DNA of 64,000 nucleotides from Bacteroidaceae bacterium (GCA_017416705.1 JAFQBG010000003.1:62001-126000); one strand, 5' to 3'. Shown: positions 36,973 to 46,105, counted from the first letter of the stretch. Translations and numbers: made by a program. Notes: a model not told the origin generated them from the letters alone.

Positions 36973-37563
36973 TTAGAATATGTATCCCACAGATACTTGC
37001 CATGTGTTTGTTCTCGACTTTATTGTCCCATAGCTAAAATCTTTCAGTTCGCTGGTGTTGCCAAGTCCCACATTGTAGTTCACATGCAATAGTACGTGGC
37101 TTAATATTTTAGCACCACCACCGAAGTTCAAGCTGAATTGGCTCTTTTTATATTCAAACTCGGCTACGTTCTCAAAAGTCTCTTTGCCATCGCCAATTGT
37201 GTAACCAAATTGGGGACCTACTGCCAAGAATGGAACAATGACTTTGCTCACTACGGGGAGTGCAAGGTCGTAGCGAAGGTAGATGGGTACCTCGATGCTG
37301 TTTCTCTTTATTTTTTCGCCACCAATTTCCACACCGCTGTGCGAGTAAAGAATGTCGGCTTGTACACCGAGTCCCACAATGGGGAGTGTGAATTTTGCTG
37401 TGGGTCCTACAAAGAATCCGGTGTAGCCGTCTTTGTCGCCACTGATGTTTTTGGGGCTACCTGTGAGGTTTGTTCCTGCCTTAATACCAAAATCGAATTG
37501 TGCATTTGCGGGTATTGAAACCAATAGGCACAATGCAAATGCGAGTGTGAAAATCTTTTTCAT
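36973..37563 (-). CDS. Small outer-membrane beta-barrel protein (PorT/OMP_b-brl-like)
   Basis: A 196-residue protein with a cleavable signal peptide (cut after PANA, about residue 21). Alternating beta-strand segments follow: DFGIKAGTNLTG, GYTGFFVGPTAKFTL, GVQADILYSHSG, EVPIYLRYDL, GPQFGYTIG and a closing strand WQVSVGYIF ending in Phe, as in eight-stranded outer-membrane barrels of the PorT-like family. Function unknown. It sits between the T9SS operon and the mechanosensitive channel, with a hairpin on each side, so it is transcribed alone. PorT itself takes part in type IX secretion, but this protein's similarity is only at the fold level. Confidence 0.75.
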   Translation of the reverse strand: MKKIFTLAFALCLLVSIPANAQFDFGIKAGTNLTGSPKNISGDKDGYTGFFVGPTAKFTLPIVGLGVQADILYSHSGVEIGGEKIKRNSIEVPIYLRYDLALPVVSKVIVPFLAVGPQFGYTIGDGKETFENVAEFEYKKSQFSLNFGGGAKILSHVLLHVNYNVGLGNTSELKDFSYGTIKSRTNTWQVSVGYIF

Positions 37564-37915
37564 GGTTTTTTGTTTTTAGAATTATTATTCCGTTTAATTT
37601 CTATATTCGATGTTACACCAAATATAATAACAAGTAATTTGCGCAGAGTATCACCCTTGCTCCGGACATACTCTGCGCAAATGTAAGTATTTTATTAAGA
37701 ATTTGTTTAAATTTCTAAAAATATTTTCCTCTACTAAAAGAATATTTCACCGTTTTATATTCAAAAAGTCGGTTTTCCGCCCCTTTTACCCGCGTTTACA
37801 TAGCTTGCAGCGACCTTGTTTAAAACAAACAGATATTCTGTTTTGCTATATACAAACGGGGCGATATAAATTCAAACAACCCTCTGATGTTTGTAAATTT
37901 TCTTGCGAAAATATC
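37564..37915. other. Gene-free interval between gldN and the barrel protein
   Basis: About 350 bases with a strong hairpin (37638-37681) and, on the minus strand, a TATATTTG -7 element at 37619-37626 that should drive the barrel gene 56 bases downstream. The remaining 200 bases next to gldN are AT-rich with no supported gene. Confidence 0.5.
37638..37681 (-). terminator. Hairpin between gldN and the barrel gene
   Basis: Perfect 13-bp inverted repeat (arms TTTGCGCAGAGTA at 37638-37650 and its complement at 37669-37681) with an 18-base loop. It lies 235 bases after the gldN stop and immediately before the barrel gene's -7 element. It may end the T9SS operon transcript or act as an operator for the barrel promoter. 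Confidence 0.5.
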
Positions 37916-38992
37916 CTATCGACGTTGGCGGCGCACCGACACACGGGGACCACCGCTGCCCGAACGGCTCTTTTTGCTCTTGCTGCCCGATACGTTTTCT
38001 TTCTTCTTACGTGCGGCACGTGCCGTAGCCTTTTTCTCTTTCTTATCCTCGCCCTCTTTTGCCGCTACTGCTGTGGTCGAGTCGTTTGCTACTGCTGTGG
38101 AGTCTATTGCCGGTTTTTTCTGCGACCATAGGTTGGCTCTGAAATCGCTCAACTGCTTTTCTATCTTTTCTTGCTCTTTCTTGACAGCAGCCGAGTCTTT
38201 GCAATATTGGCTTATTGCCAAGTTTCTTAGATTTACTGTTTTGTATATCTCGCCTTCGTAGCAATTTTTTGTGAAATAGTCGTCGAGCGACATTGTCGAT
38301 ACATTGTTGTAGCTGCTTGACATTACCGTTTGCAGTGACAACAACGAGGCTATGTCGTCGTATTTCAGCCAGAACATAGGATATTTGGTAACCTCGCTTG
38401 TGAACTCCCCTGCGCGGTGCAGTACGGGGCATATAGCGGTTACTTTGCTGTTGTATGTGGATGTCCTTTGGTCGAAATAGTGACTCTCCTTTATGTAATA
38501 GCTCAGTACCTCGTTGCTTGGCAGGTCGCTTGGGTTTACCACCAATGCGCTGTCTTCGCCTTGTATTTCGTAGTATATGCTATGGTTCTCCAACATTTGG
38601 CGAGGGTTCACTTTGTTTTCTTCGGTAAAGTCCTCGTATCCGTCAATATTGTACTCGTATGCCACTATGGAGTTATCGAGTATGTGTCGGAAAATATATG
38701 TAAATAGGTTCATACTTTTTCCTATTGGCTGCACCGGATAATATAGCGACGCATTTTTCTCTTTTTGCAGGTCGAGTACGCGGTATATGTCGCGTTTCCA
38801 CACTACCTCGGTAGGTGTCTCGTTTGTGGGATATTGAGTTTTTGCTCTTTCCGACAAGGGGACTTCGTACACTGTCGATTCGGCTTTACGGACTTTCTCT
38901 TTCAAACGTGCAGGAGGCTGTGCTACGGCATATTGTCCCAACAACGATATTGCAATGGCAACAAATATTTTATTTATATGTTTCATAGTCAC
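37916..38992 (-). CDS. gldN: T9SS protein GldN/PorN
   Basis: A 358-residue periplasmic protein with a signal peptide (cleaved after AVAQ, about residue 24). The conserved GldN domain follows, from about 50 to 290, with VWKRDIYRVLDLQKEKNASLYYPVQP near 64-90 split over the family core. Other segments are MNLFTYIFRH and YPMFWLKYDDIASLL. It forms a ring with the lipoprotein GldK on the inner face of the outer membrane. The last about 55 residues are low-complexity, basic and Ser/Gly/Arg-rich (KKEKKATARAARKKKEN), a longer charged tail than usual. It is the last gene of the operon. Confidence 0.92.
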   Translation of the reverse strand: MTMKHINKIFVAIAISLLGQYAVAQPPARLKEKVRKAESTVYEVPLSERAKTQYPTNETPTEVVWKRDIYRVLDLQKEKNASLYYPVQPIGKSMNLFTYIFRHILDNSIVAYEYNIDGYEDFTEENKVNPRQMLENHSIYYEIQGEDSALVVNPSDLPSNEVLSYYIKESHYFDQRTSTYNSKVTAICPVLHRAGEFTSEVTKYPMFWLKYDDIASLLSLQTVMSSSYNNVSTMSLDDYFTKNCYEGEIYKTVNLRNLAISQYCKDSAAVKKEQEKIEKQLSDFRANLWSQKKPAIDSTAVANDSTTAVAAKEGEDKKEKKATARAARKKKENVSGSKSKKSRSGSGGPRVSVRRQRR

Positions 38993-39021
38993 TGTTGTTA
39001 TATATCTGTTCCTTTATTATA

Positions 39022-40599
39022 TTAGTTTACAATTACTTCCAATGATGTTGGCAGCAGGCGTTCTACGTTGTCGGGACCTATCGCCCTTACATTGGATATG
39101 TAGAAACGTTTGCCTCTTTGCAGGTTGCGGAACATGTCGCGCTGTGTTGCCGAGAATTTTGCTCCGTCCGACTTGCGTGGTATGGCGTTACCCATGTTGT
39201 CGAAGAATACGGCATCGAACGATAGTACTTTGAAATTTATGTTCAGCAGTCCATCGTCTATTGCGGCTACTATGCCTTCGGTTGCCATTAGCGACTGCTT
39301 GCTGAATGGACGTCCGCCACGATAGCGTTGTTTATTACCGTCTTTGTCGTTAAATTCTATGAATGGGGTGGGGTCGGGCAGCTGACGCACGCGGAATGCG
39401 TATTGTCCCATGCTCTGTCTGCGTCCCTCCTCGTTGCTTGCAGTAACCTCAATTTTCAAATCCTCGCCTATTTGTGTGGGCACCACTATGTAACCGCCTT
39501 TTCCGTCGGTTTTCAGTGTTCCTTTGCCGCTTGCTATGTTAGCCGATATGCGATTGGCGGGAACGCCGGGAACCGAAATGCTTACAGGGTTCTCGAAACC
39601 GGCATACAGCACGTTCATGAGCGATGCACTCACTGTGGCGGTTGGCTCCACAACGGTGTATGCTTGGGTGAAATCATAGCGCGATGATGCTCCTGCTCCA
39701 TCGTGTACCAGCATGTAACCATTCAGTGTGTAGTCGCCTGTTGCGTTGCACAGCTGTGAATACTCGCCGTTGGTGGTTTCCAGCTTTTCGTCGTTGATAT
39801 AAATCTCGGGCCTTTGTGTAGAATCGACAGCAGCAAGTATTATCTGTGCCGAAAACTCGCTGCCACGCACTACGTTGCGCGAATTGGGTATCACAAGCGC
39901 TTGAATTTTGTTTACACGAACGTCGCGCATATCAATGTTCCTTGCAAGTGTGTGTAACACCTCGCCCTCGGCATAACGAATGTCGTTTTGTAATTTGGTG
40001 AGCAATGTTATGGCGGCTATTGCAGGCATATTCTCAAAATGGTACTCTTGCCAGTTTTTCATCAGCGAGATATCCTTGCGTGGAATTTCGGTGCTGAAAT
40101 TGTCTTGTATTATGCGGCGTTGTATGGAGTCGGTTACCATTTGCAATATGTTCTCGCGATACGATGTTATTGCGTTGTATAGGTTCTTGCCCTCGCCTTT
40201 GCCGGGTGCCAGCATTACGTATGTCGATGCTTCAAGGTCCTCGCGGTTCTCCAAGTTCGAATAGTGGCCATTCTTGCCATCGGCCTTTTGCGCTATGCGT
40301 ATTTTTAGTCTTTCGGCAAATTGGTATAGCGAATCGGACATGTTGCGTACTGTTTGGGCACGCTCATACCATTCACGAACTTTCTCGGGATTTTGTTGCA
40401 GCGACTCGTCGAAGTTGTCATAAAGTGCCTTGTTTTGTACATTGGCATTGGCGGTGCTTCGCGACAAACTGCTGTCCACAAGAGAGAAACCGTTTAAGAC
40501 GTCCGACGATACGTTCAGTGCCAACATGGCCATCAGCAGAACGTACATCAGGTTTATCATCTTCTGACGCGGCGATATTTTATTTTTCTTGACTTTCAT
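39022..40599 (-). CDS. gldM: T9SS motor protein GldM/PorM
   Basis: A 525-residue protein. A short cytoplasmic N-terminus (KNKISPRQKMINLMYVLL) leads into one transmembrane helix (about 15-35). Four periplasmic domains follow, with coiled helices to about 220 and then beta-rich D2-D4 domains ending in YISNVRAIGPDNVERLLP. With GldL it forms the proton-driven rotary motor that powers type IX secretion. It begins 27 bases after the gldL stop. Confidence 0.94.
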   Translation of the reverse strand: MKVKKNKISPRQKMINLMYVLLMAMLALNVSSDVLNGFSLVDSSLSRSTANANVQNKALYDNFDESLQQNPEKVREWYERAQTVRNMSDSLYQFAERLKIRIAQKADGKNGHYSNLENREDLEASTYVMLAPGKGEGKNLYNAITSYRENILQMVTDSIQRRIIQDNFSTEIPRKDISLMKNWQEYHFENMPAIAAITLLTKLQNDIRYAEGEVLHTLARNIDMRDVRVNKIQALVIPNSRNVVRGSEFSAQIILAAVDSTQRPEIYINDEKLETTNGEYSQLCNATGDYTLNGYMLVHDGAGASSRYDFTQAYTVVEPTATVSASLMNVLYAGFENPVSISVPGVPANRISANIASGKGTLKTDGKGGYIVVPTQIGEDLKIEVTASNEEGRRQSMGQYAFRVRQLPDPTPFIEFNDKDGNKQRYRGGRPFSKQSLMATEGIVAAIDDGLLNINFKVLSFDAVFFDNMGNAIPRKSDGAKFSATQRDMFRNLQRGKRFYISNVRAIGPDNVERLLPTSLEVIVN

Positions 40600-40626
40600 C
40601 AGAATAACTCTTTGTGTCGTTTTTGT

Positions 40627-41460
40627 TTAGACTTTGTGCATGTTTGTTGTCATGGCCTCTATCATGCGTGCATACATTGCGTTAAGTTCTTTTATCTGCA
40701 TGGCCATTTTCTTGGTCTCTTCGTTGACAAGGTCGATGTTGCCCACTTGGTTTCCTGCGCTACGTAGCTGTGTCTCGTACAGGGCGTTTATTCCTGTAAT
40801 ATTACGTGCCAGTGTGTCCATTTCTTCCATGTTGCGTCCAAGGGCATCGGTCTGTTCCGATATACGTTTTATGGTTTCGTTCAGCGCGCCTATCTTTTCG
40901 ACATACTCTTTTGTGGCTTTGTCCATGTCCGATAGAAGTTCGGGGTTGGCTGTCTGTGCTGCTGACGACGATGAACCGCCGCCGCCGCCAAGTATCACTG
41001 TGCCCGACACTCCGCCGCCTGCCGCCGCCGATGATGAACCACCACCGCCGCCGCCAAGTATCACTGTGCCCGATACTCCGCCTGCCGCTGCTGCCGCCGA
41101 TGAATCGCCACCGCTTTCGCCTGCCGGGATATTTGCTGCGCCGGGTATGCCACCGCCACCTGCAATTATTATTGCGCCATCGCCACCGCGTTCGGCACGT
41201 CTTTCGGCGCGTTCCTCTTTGCGGTCTTCCTCGGCAAGTTCGAATGGACGTTCAAATGCCGAGAAGAAGAATACTATAACCTCGGCTCCCATACCTATGA
41301 ACAACATTAAGTTTGCTCCTGCTATGTGGGTTAGCTTGAACAGTGTTCCTAAAATTACAATTGCTGCGCCCCAGCTATATATATAGTTGGTATATGTTCT
41401 ACCCTTGGGCGAATCCATAAATGTCTGTATGCGGCTTATGATGCCTCTTTTCTTGCTCAT
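40627..41460 (-). CDS. gldL: T9SS motor protein GldL/PorL with a Gly/Ser-rich linker
   Basis: A 277-residue inner-membrane motor subunit. Two transmembrane helices lie at about 27-45 and 50-68, with the conserved YTNYIYSWGAAIVILGTLFK and a glutamate in GMGAEVIVFFFSAFE (Glu60) in the helix expected to carry the proton-path acid. Residues 71-91 are charged. Residues 92-170 form an unusual linker of Gly, Ser and Ala holding two copies of GVSGTVILGGGGG. A predicted coiled coil (about 175-235) and a conserved C-terminus follow. It works with GldM. Confidence 0.93.
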   Translation of the reverse strand: MSKKRGIISRIQTFMDSPKGRTYTNYIYSWGAAIVILGTLFKLTHIAGANLMLFIGMGAEVIVFFFSAFERPFELAEEDRKEERAERRAERGGDGAIIIAGGGGIPGAANIPAGESGGDSSAAAAAGGVSGTVILGGGGGGSSSAAAGGGVSGTVILGGGGGSSSSAAQTANPELLSDMDKATKEYVEKIGALNETIKRISEQTDALGRNMEEMDTLARNITGINALYETQLRSAGNQVGNIDLVNEETKKMAMQIKELNAMYARMIEAMTTNMHKV

Positions 41461-41494
41461 GATACAAATTTATATGGGTGTGAGTGTCTGTTTA

Positions 41495-42922
41495 TTATCT
41501 CTTTCTTGATGTACCGCTATAACTCCTTACGCATCGGAATCCAATGTATGAACGCGACTCGTTTTGGTATTCATAAGCGCGGGTGGCTCCTTGTATATAT
41601 TTTATGGGGTCTTTCCACGAACCGCCGCGTATGGTCTTTTTCTTCATGCTGTATGGGTCCTCTTTGGCTGCACGGTATTGCAGGTCGGGGTTTATGTCGC
41701 TCATTTGCAAAACGCCGGCCTCGGTATAGACGGTCGATGTCCATTCGGCAACGTTACCTGCCATGTCGTAGAGTCCGTTGCTGTTGGCCGAGAATATGCC
41801 GCACTTCGATGTGATGAGGCTGCCGTCTTTTGTGTAGTTGCCCTCGCCCGGTTTGTAGTTTGCATAGTAGCAGCCTTTGTCGCTCTTTGTGTCGTCCGAC
41901 TCCCATGGGAATTTGCCTCCTTCTTTGCCACGAGCGGCATACTCCCACTCGGCTTCCGAGGGCAGGCGGTAACGTTGGATATATTTCGCTTGTCCTTTCA
42001 TTCCGCGTAGCAGGAAATCGGTGCGCCATGCGCAATAGGCATTAGCCTGTTCCCAGCTGACTCCCACTACGGGGTGTTCGCTGTAATTGGGATGACTGAA
42101 ATATAGGTTCAGATAGACTTCGTTGTTGGCATTGGGGAAATCGTTTACCCAACAGGTGGTGTCGGGGTAAATATTCACAATATATGTGTTCAGGAAGTCG
42201 TGCAAGCCGCTCAAAGGACGTGTTATGGTTTCGTTTATGATACGTCCCTCGTCGTCAATGTATGCGGTGTCCTTCGATATCATCACCACCTCGTCGTAGT
42301 TGGTGGGGATGTCGGTGTTGCGATTGCGCTCCTCGGGGTTTAAACGGTTCTTGCGCAGTGCGGCCTGTGTGTAATCGTATATCTCATATTTATAATTCAT
42401 CTGCGAGGCGTCCAACATCTTGTCGCCTGTGATGGGGTTTGTTATATACACGCTCTCTATTGCGCGAAGCTCATCCTCGGTGGGTTTTCTCCAAGGAATT
42501 GGTTTGCTCCAATTAAGGTAGGGCGTTATGGGCTCGCCATATTCGTCCTCGGTTATCTTATACGTCTCGTCACCGCCGTATGCAGGGTCGGCTAAACGCT
42601 CGCGGATAATGGAGTCGCGCACCCAATATACAAATTGACGATATTTTGCATTGGATACCTCTGTCTCGTCCATCCAGAATGCATCTACCGAGATATCTTT
42701 CACCGGTGTCGATGTTCCCCAAAGTGAGTCGGCCTCTTCGTCGCCAATTTTTATGGAGCCACGTTCCACAAGAACCATGCCGTAGGGTGCCGGTTCGTTT
42801 ATTGCAGTACCGCTGATGCCGGTTACCTCGCCTCCCATTGCTGTGTTTTTGCGTATTCCCAAACATGATGCCAACAGCATCACCGATAGAATAGCCGACA
42901 GATAAACTGTTTTTCTCATCAT
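41495..42922 (-). CDS. gldK: T9SS outer-membrane lipoprotein GldK/PorK
   Basis: A 475-residue lipoprotein (lipobox LLASC, Cys20) with a formylglycine-generating-enzyme-like fold. Landmarks are MVLVERGSIKIGDE near 50, WMDETEVSNAKYRQFV near 83, VGVSWEQANAYCAW near 282, LPSEAEWEYAARGKEGG near 318, NGLYDMAGNVAEW near 383 and TIRGGSWKDP near 433. It forms the periplasmic ring with GldN and binds PorG. The fold is structural here and no sulfatase-activating role is implied. Its start overlaps the porP stop by 4 bases. Confidence 0.93.
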   Translation of the reverse strand: MMRKTVYLSAILSVMLLASCLGIRKNTAMGGEVTGISGTAINEPAPYGMVLVERGSIKIGDEEADSLWGTSTPVKDISVDAFWMDETEVSNAKYRQFVYWVRDSIIRERLADPAYGGDETYKITEDEYGEPITPYLNWSKPIPWRKPTEDELRAIESVYITNPITGDKMLDASQMNYKYEIYDYTQAALRKNRLNPEERNRNTDIPTNYDEVVMISKDTAYIDDEGRIINETITRPLSGLHDFLNTYIVNIYPDTTCWVNDFPNANNEVYLNLYFSHPNYSEHPVVGVSWEQANAYCAWRTDFLLRGMKGQAKYIQRYRLPSEAEWEYAARGKEGGKFPWESDDTKSDKGCYYANYKPGEGNYTKDGSLITSKCGIFSANSNGLYDMAGNVAEWTSTVYTEAGVLQMSDINPDLQYRAAKEDPYSMKKKTIRGGSWKDPIKYIQGATRAYEYQNESRSYIGFRCVRSYSGTSRKR

Positions 42923-43860
42923 TGCAATATTCTTATACTGTTATGTTTATTTTTTCCTTTTTTATATAAATCCAATTTTATGTCGTAGCCCAAATATATG
43001 TCGTGGCTGCCATTTTTTGCTCCAATCCCCGATGTGAACAGTTCGTAGCCGTAGCTAAGAGTGAAATTCAGTACCTCCATGCCGGCAAAGAATGTTACCG
43101 ATGTCGAGGGACTGTATGTGGCACCGCCGAAAAAGAGCTTCTCGTTATATTTGTAGCTGCCTCGTGCGGTTATGTCGGCTCGGTATGTAACGAAATCGGT
43201 CATTACCTGCACAGAGGGCTGTATTGATATTAACGGATTTTTTAACTGTATATTGCCTCCGGCTGTAAAATTATAATATGGGTCTATCTGAAAATCGTTT
43301 GTCTCGCCCATTTCCACAAGTGGGGCGTTCAGGTGCAATGCCGAAATTCCGGCATAGAAATATTTATGCTGAAAAAGCACACCCAGACCCAAATCGTAGG
43401 TGCTGCCGTCAACCGCGCTTTTGGGTATTGCGGGGTCGTCTTTGTTTTCCAATATAAGGTCCTTGGGGTCGAATTTTACACTCAACATGCCCACCTGTGC
43501 GCCTATTGCAAGCCTGCCGCCGAATATTTTAAGTGCGTAGGCGTAGTTCAGGTATAGGTGCTGGTTGGTGAACATACCTATATTGTCGCTCAGTATTCCC
43601 ATTCCTGCCGAGTGGTCGCCTTTGAACATAGACAAAGGCAGGTCGCCGTTTATGAGCATGCTTTTAGGGTTGTTTGTGAACCCGGTAAGTTGGTTACTAT
43701 ATGTCGCAAAGGCATGCAGCTTGCCTGTTGCACCTGCTCCGGCGGGGTTGTAAAAGTTCAGCATGTTCCAGTAATGCGTAAAGTGCGCATCGAACTGTGC
43801 TTTTATATCTGTTACGGATATAAGGCATAGTAATATTAATATGTACTGAAACTTCTTCAT
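42919..43860 (-). CDS. porP: T9SS outer-membrane protein PorP/SprF family
   Basis: A 313-residue outer-membrane beta-barrel with a signal peptide (cut after DIKA, about 21). The family hallmark is FDAHFTHYWNMLNFYNPAGAGATG near 23-46, here with N-P-A in the NPA motif. Later strands include LYLNYAYALKIFGGRLAIG and FHYFYAGISALHLNAP-type segments. PorP/SprF proteins associate with the type IX machine; in P. gingivalis porP heads the porPKLMN operon, the order seen here. It starts the operon, and its promoter should lie in 43861-43950. Confidence 0.92.
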   Translation of the reverse strand: MKKFQYILILLCLISVTDIKAQFDAHFTHYWNMLNFYNPAGAGATGKLHAFATYSNQLTGFTNNPKSMLINGDLPLSMFKGDHSAGMGILSDNIGMFTNQHLYLNYAYALKIFGGRLAIGAQVGMLSVKFDPKDLILENKDDPAIPKSAVDGSTYDLGLGVLFQHKYFYAGISALHLNAPLVEMGETNDFQIDPYYNFTAGGNIQLKNPLISIQPSVQVMTDFVTYRADITARGSYKYNEKLFFGGATYSPSTSVTFFAGMEVLNFTLSYGYELFTSGIGAKNGSHDIYLGYDIKLDLYKKGKNKHNSIRILQ

Positions 43861-43950
43861 CTTTTTAATAACGCAGAATTTCTGTCGATATTATTGGATT
43901 CTTATAAAAAATTTGTCAATAACGCGGTATATGCCGGTATAGGTTGCTCA

Positions 43951-45045
43951 TCATTTTAATTTAAATGAGACGGGCATGGTGAACCTTGTTGCAACCGGCT
44001 TGCCGTCGAGTGTGGCGGGCTGCCATTTGGGCATTAGCGAAATTACCCGTTCTGCCTCTTGGTCGAGCAAAATGTCGCCGGAACTTTTTACGGTTTTTAT
44101 ATTTGTTATGCCGCCGTCGGCTTTTATAACGAAATTAACAACTGTTTGTCCTTCGATGCCTTTTCTGCGGCACTCGGCAGGGTATTCTATGCTTTTGCGA
44201 AGGTAGGCACGCAAGGCTTCGACTCCGCCGTTGAATTGGGGCTGTGTCATGTTTTTGTTTTCTCTTATTATGCCATCGCTGTCGGTGAGTATATCGGGTG
44301 TAACGTATGCAATGGCCTCTTCAATCATGGCAGGCAGTTTGGTGCGTTGCCACAATGTTGTGTCGCCTTGTTGGTCGGTGGTGCATATCAGACGCATGGT
44401 GTTGGCGTCGCCGAACATGGCGCGGAACACTTTTTTGTCTTTCTCGGTTCTGTAATAATTGTCTTTTTTTGTTTTAAGCGTTCTTGTCAGTTCGCCAATG
44501 TATTTGTTCTCGTTTGCGGCTATTGTGACATAGCCTGCCTTGGAGTATGCGCGGTAGTATGTAACATTGTCTTGCGTTTTGTGCATCCAAACACCGCACA
44601 GGGCATTGTCTTGCGTGGGTTGAGCTTTTAGGCATTTTATTATGTCATATCCATCCTTGGATGTTTTGTTTATGCTCCAAGTTTCTGTTATCCATGAATT
44701 TGCAGGAAATATTTGCGACGATGTCTCTTTGTTGTAACGCTGTTTACGGAAACTTCTACCGTCGTAATTCAATATTCTTGTTTCGTATTCCCCGTTTGCA
44801 ATGGGTTTTGGTATGTCGCATTGTTCTATTGCAAAAATTCCTTGTGTTGTTACTGCCATTTGTGCATGCGTGGTGTCGCTGCAAAGCATATATTGGTCCA
44901 GATTGGCTGCATTTAGGTCTATTTCTATACTGTCGCTTTTAATCTCGGTTATTTTGAACAGTCCGATAGGGCTATTGGTGGCATTTTGTGCCCATGTGGC
45001 AGTTAACGCAGTGAATAGCAGCGTGATTATTAGTGTCCTTTTCAT
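43951..45045 (-). CDS. TonB C-terminal-domain protein with N-terminal secretion signal
   Basis: A 364-residue protein. The N-terminus is a signal peptide (TLIITLLFTALTATWAQ, cut near residue 20). The middle (about 160-260) has short strands like those of Bacteroidota lipocalin-like domains (LCGVWMHK, KAGYVTIAANENKYIGEL). The last about 85 residues are a TonB C-terminal domain (EYPAECRRKGIEGQTVVNFV near 285, then KSSGDILLDQEAERVI). It lacks the proline-rich spacer of a classical TonB, and the signal looks cleavable, so it may be a periplasmic protein rather than an ExbBD-coupled energy transducer. I place the start at 45045 (MKRTLIIT). Confidence 0.75.
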   Translation of the reverse strand: MKRTLIITLLFTALTATWAQNATNSPIGLFKITEIKSDSIEIDLNAANLDQYMLCSDTTHAQMAVTTQGIFAIEQCDIPKPIANGEYETRILNYDGRSFRKQRYNKETSSQIFPANSWITETWSINKTSKDGYDIIKCLKAQPTQDNALCGVWMHKTQDNVTYYRAYSKAGYVTIAANENKYIGELTRTLKTKKDNYYRTEKDKKVFRAMFGDANTMRLICTTDQQGDTTLWQRTKLPAMIEEAIAYVTPDILTDSDGIIRENKNMTQPQFNGGVEALRAYLRKSIEYPAECRRKGIEGQTVVNFVIKADGGITNIKTVKSSGDILLDQEAERVISLMPKWQPATLDGKPVATRFTMPVSFKLK

Positions 45046-45159
45046 ATTATTGGGGTTATTATGTTTCTGTTGTGCTGTTGCTGTTTTTTTGCTTGTGGAC
45101 AAAGATACAATAAAGAAACGAAAAATATTATAGCAAGTACAGTATATATGGCTTTCATA

Positions 45160-45205
45160 ATAATATAAAATACGACAAAGCTCGCTTTGTCGTATTTTAT
45201 ATTAT
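45160..45205 (-). terminator. 46-bp near-perfect palindrome downstream of DUF805 gene
   Basis: Inverted repeat with perfect 22-base arms (45160-45181 and 45184-45205) and a 2-base spacer. It includes TACGACAAAGC and its complement. It lies 21 bases past the DUF805 stop on the minus strand and upstream of the TonB-domain gene, fitting a terminator. Confidence 0.65.
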
Positions 45206-45226
45206 GGTCTGACTTCTTCGTTTGGC

Positions 45227-45559
45227 TTATTCGCCTTTGGGATTGGCGCCCCATTGGTTCTCACCGGGTTGGCTGTCGGTGCAGAACCATACAAGTAGAA
45301 CAATGGGTCCTGCAATGGGTATGAAACCAAGCAGAAGCCACCAGCCGCTCTTGCCTATGTCGTGCAGACGGCGTACGCACACAGCAATGCCCGGGATGAT
45401 GCTTATAAGTCCTACAATCAAGTTTACGATAGGAATAAGACCGATAATTAATGAAAATAATACAAAATACCAATATTCGCTACGACGTGCGCGACCACTG
45501 AAATTGGCATAGTTAGAGAAAACACTCTTAACTGCTTGTGAAAAACCCATGCTTTCCAT
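45227..45559 (-). CDS. DUF805 membrane protein (short copy)
   Basis: A 110-residue inner-membrane protein with three or four hydrophobic segments. It carries the DUF805 pattern: FSGRARRSEYWYFVLF (about 20-35) near the first helix, CVRRLHDIGKSGWWLLLGFIP (about 66-86) and WFCTDSQPGENQWGANP (about 91-107). Function unknown. It is a shortened paralogue of the next gene and shares a 107-bp stretch of identical DNA with it (45264-45370 and 45681-45787), showing recent duplication or gene conversion. The alternative start MGFSQ lies 9 bases in. Confidence 0.85.
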   Translation of the reverse strand: MESMGFSQAVKSVFSNYANFSGRARRSEYWYFVLFSLIIGLIPIVNLIVGLISIIPGIAVCVRRLHDIGKSGWWLLLGFIPIAGPIVLLVWFCTDSQPGENQWGANPKGE

Positions 45560-45616
45560 GATTAATAAATTTAAGGTTAATAATTTGAGTAAATTGTTTT
45601 GTATGCTTTATTGCTA

Positions 45617-46105
45617 TTATGCTACTATACTGCCGTCTTCGTTTGTTGTTTCTTTTGGATTGGCACCCCATTGGTTTTTGCCGGGTTGGCTGTCGGTGCA
45701 GAACCATACAAGTAGAACAATGGGTCCTGCAATGGGTATGAAACCAAGCAGAAGCCACCAGCCGCTCTTGCCTATGTCGTGCAGACGACGTACCGACACC
45801 GATATTGAGGGTATCAATAATATAAGGCCTATAACAAACATCACCGATGCTATAAATAGGTATGCAACGACTGTGCTGCCAAGCGTAGCGGCTACAATCT
45901 CGGTGCTTGCGTCGCTGTCGGCTGTCGTGAACAACGACAGCATGAATGGTATGCACATGATGCTCATAATACATCCCACTGCATATTGAATTATATAGCA
46001 CAGCAGTGTAAACCACCAAAATTCACTGCGGCGGGCACGTCCGCTGAACGTTGCGTATTTATTGAAAACGCTTTTTATGGCTTCGCTAAAATTCATCTGT
46101 CTCAT
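45617..46105 (-). CDS. DUF805 membrane protein (full-length copy)
   Basis: A 162-residue inner-membrane protein with about four helices. DUF805 landmarks are FSEAIKSVFNKYATFSGRARR (about 5-25 in two halves), VRRLHDIGKSGWWLLLGF (about 111-128) and WFCTDSQPGKNQWGANP. Compared with its neighbour it has an extra central helix region (about 50-100). The two genes are 57 bases apart and transcribed together. Function is unknown. Confidence 0.87.
   Translation of the reverse strand: MRQMNFSEAIKSVFNKYATFSGRARRSEFWWFTLLCYIIQYAVGCIMSIMCIPFMLSLFTTADSDASTEIVAATLGSTVVAYLFIASVMFVIGLILLIPSISVSVRRLHDIGKSGWWLLLGFIPIAGPIVLLVWFCTDSQPGKNQWGANPKETTNEDGSIVA

Noticed and set aside
40634-41386. 250-codon plus-strand ORF rich in proline, opposite gldL
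   Set aside because: It is a mirror of the Gly/Ser-rich gldL linker (GGC/GCC repeats) and has no conserved motif; gldL on the other strand is certain.
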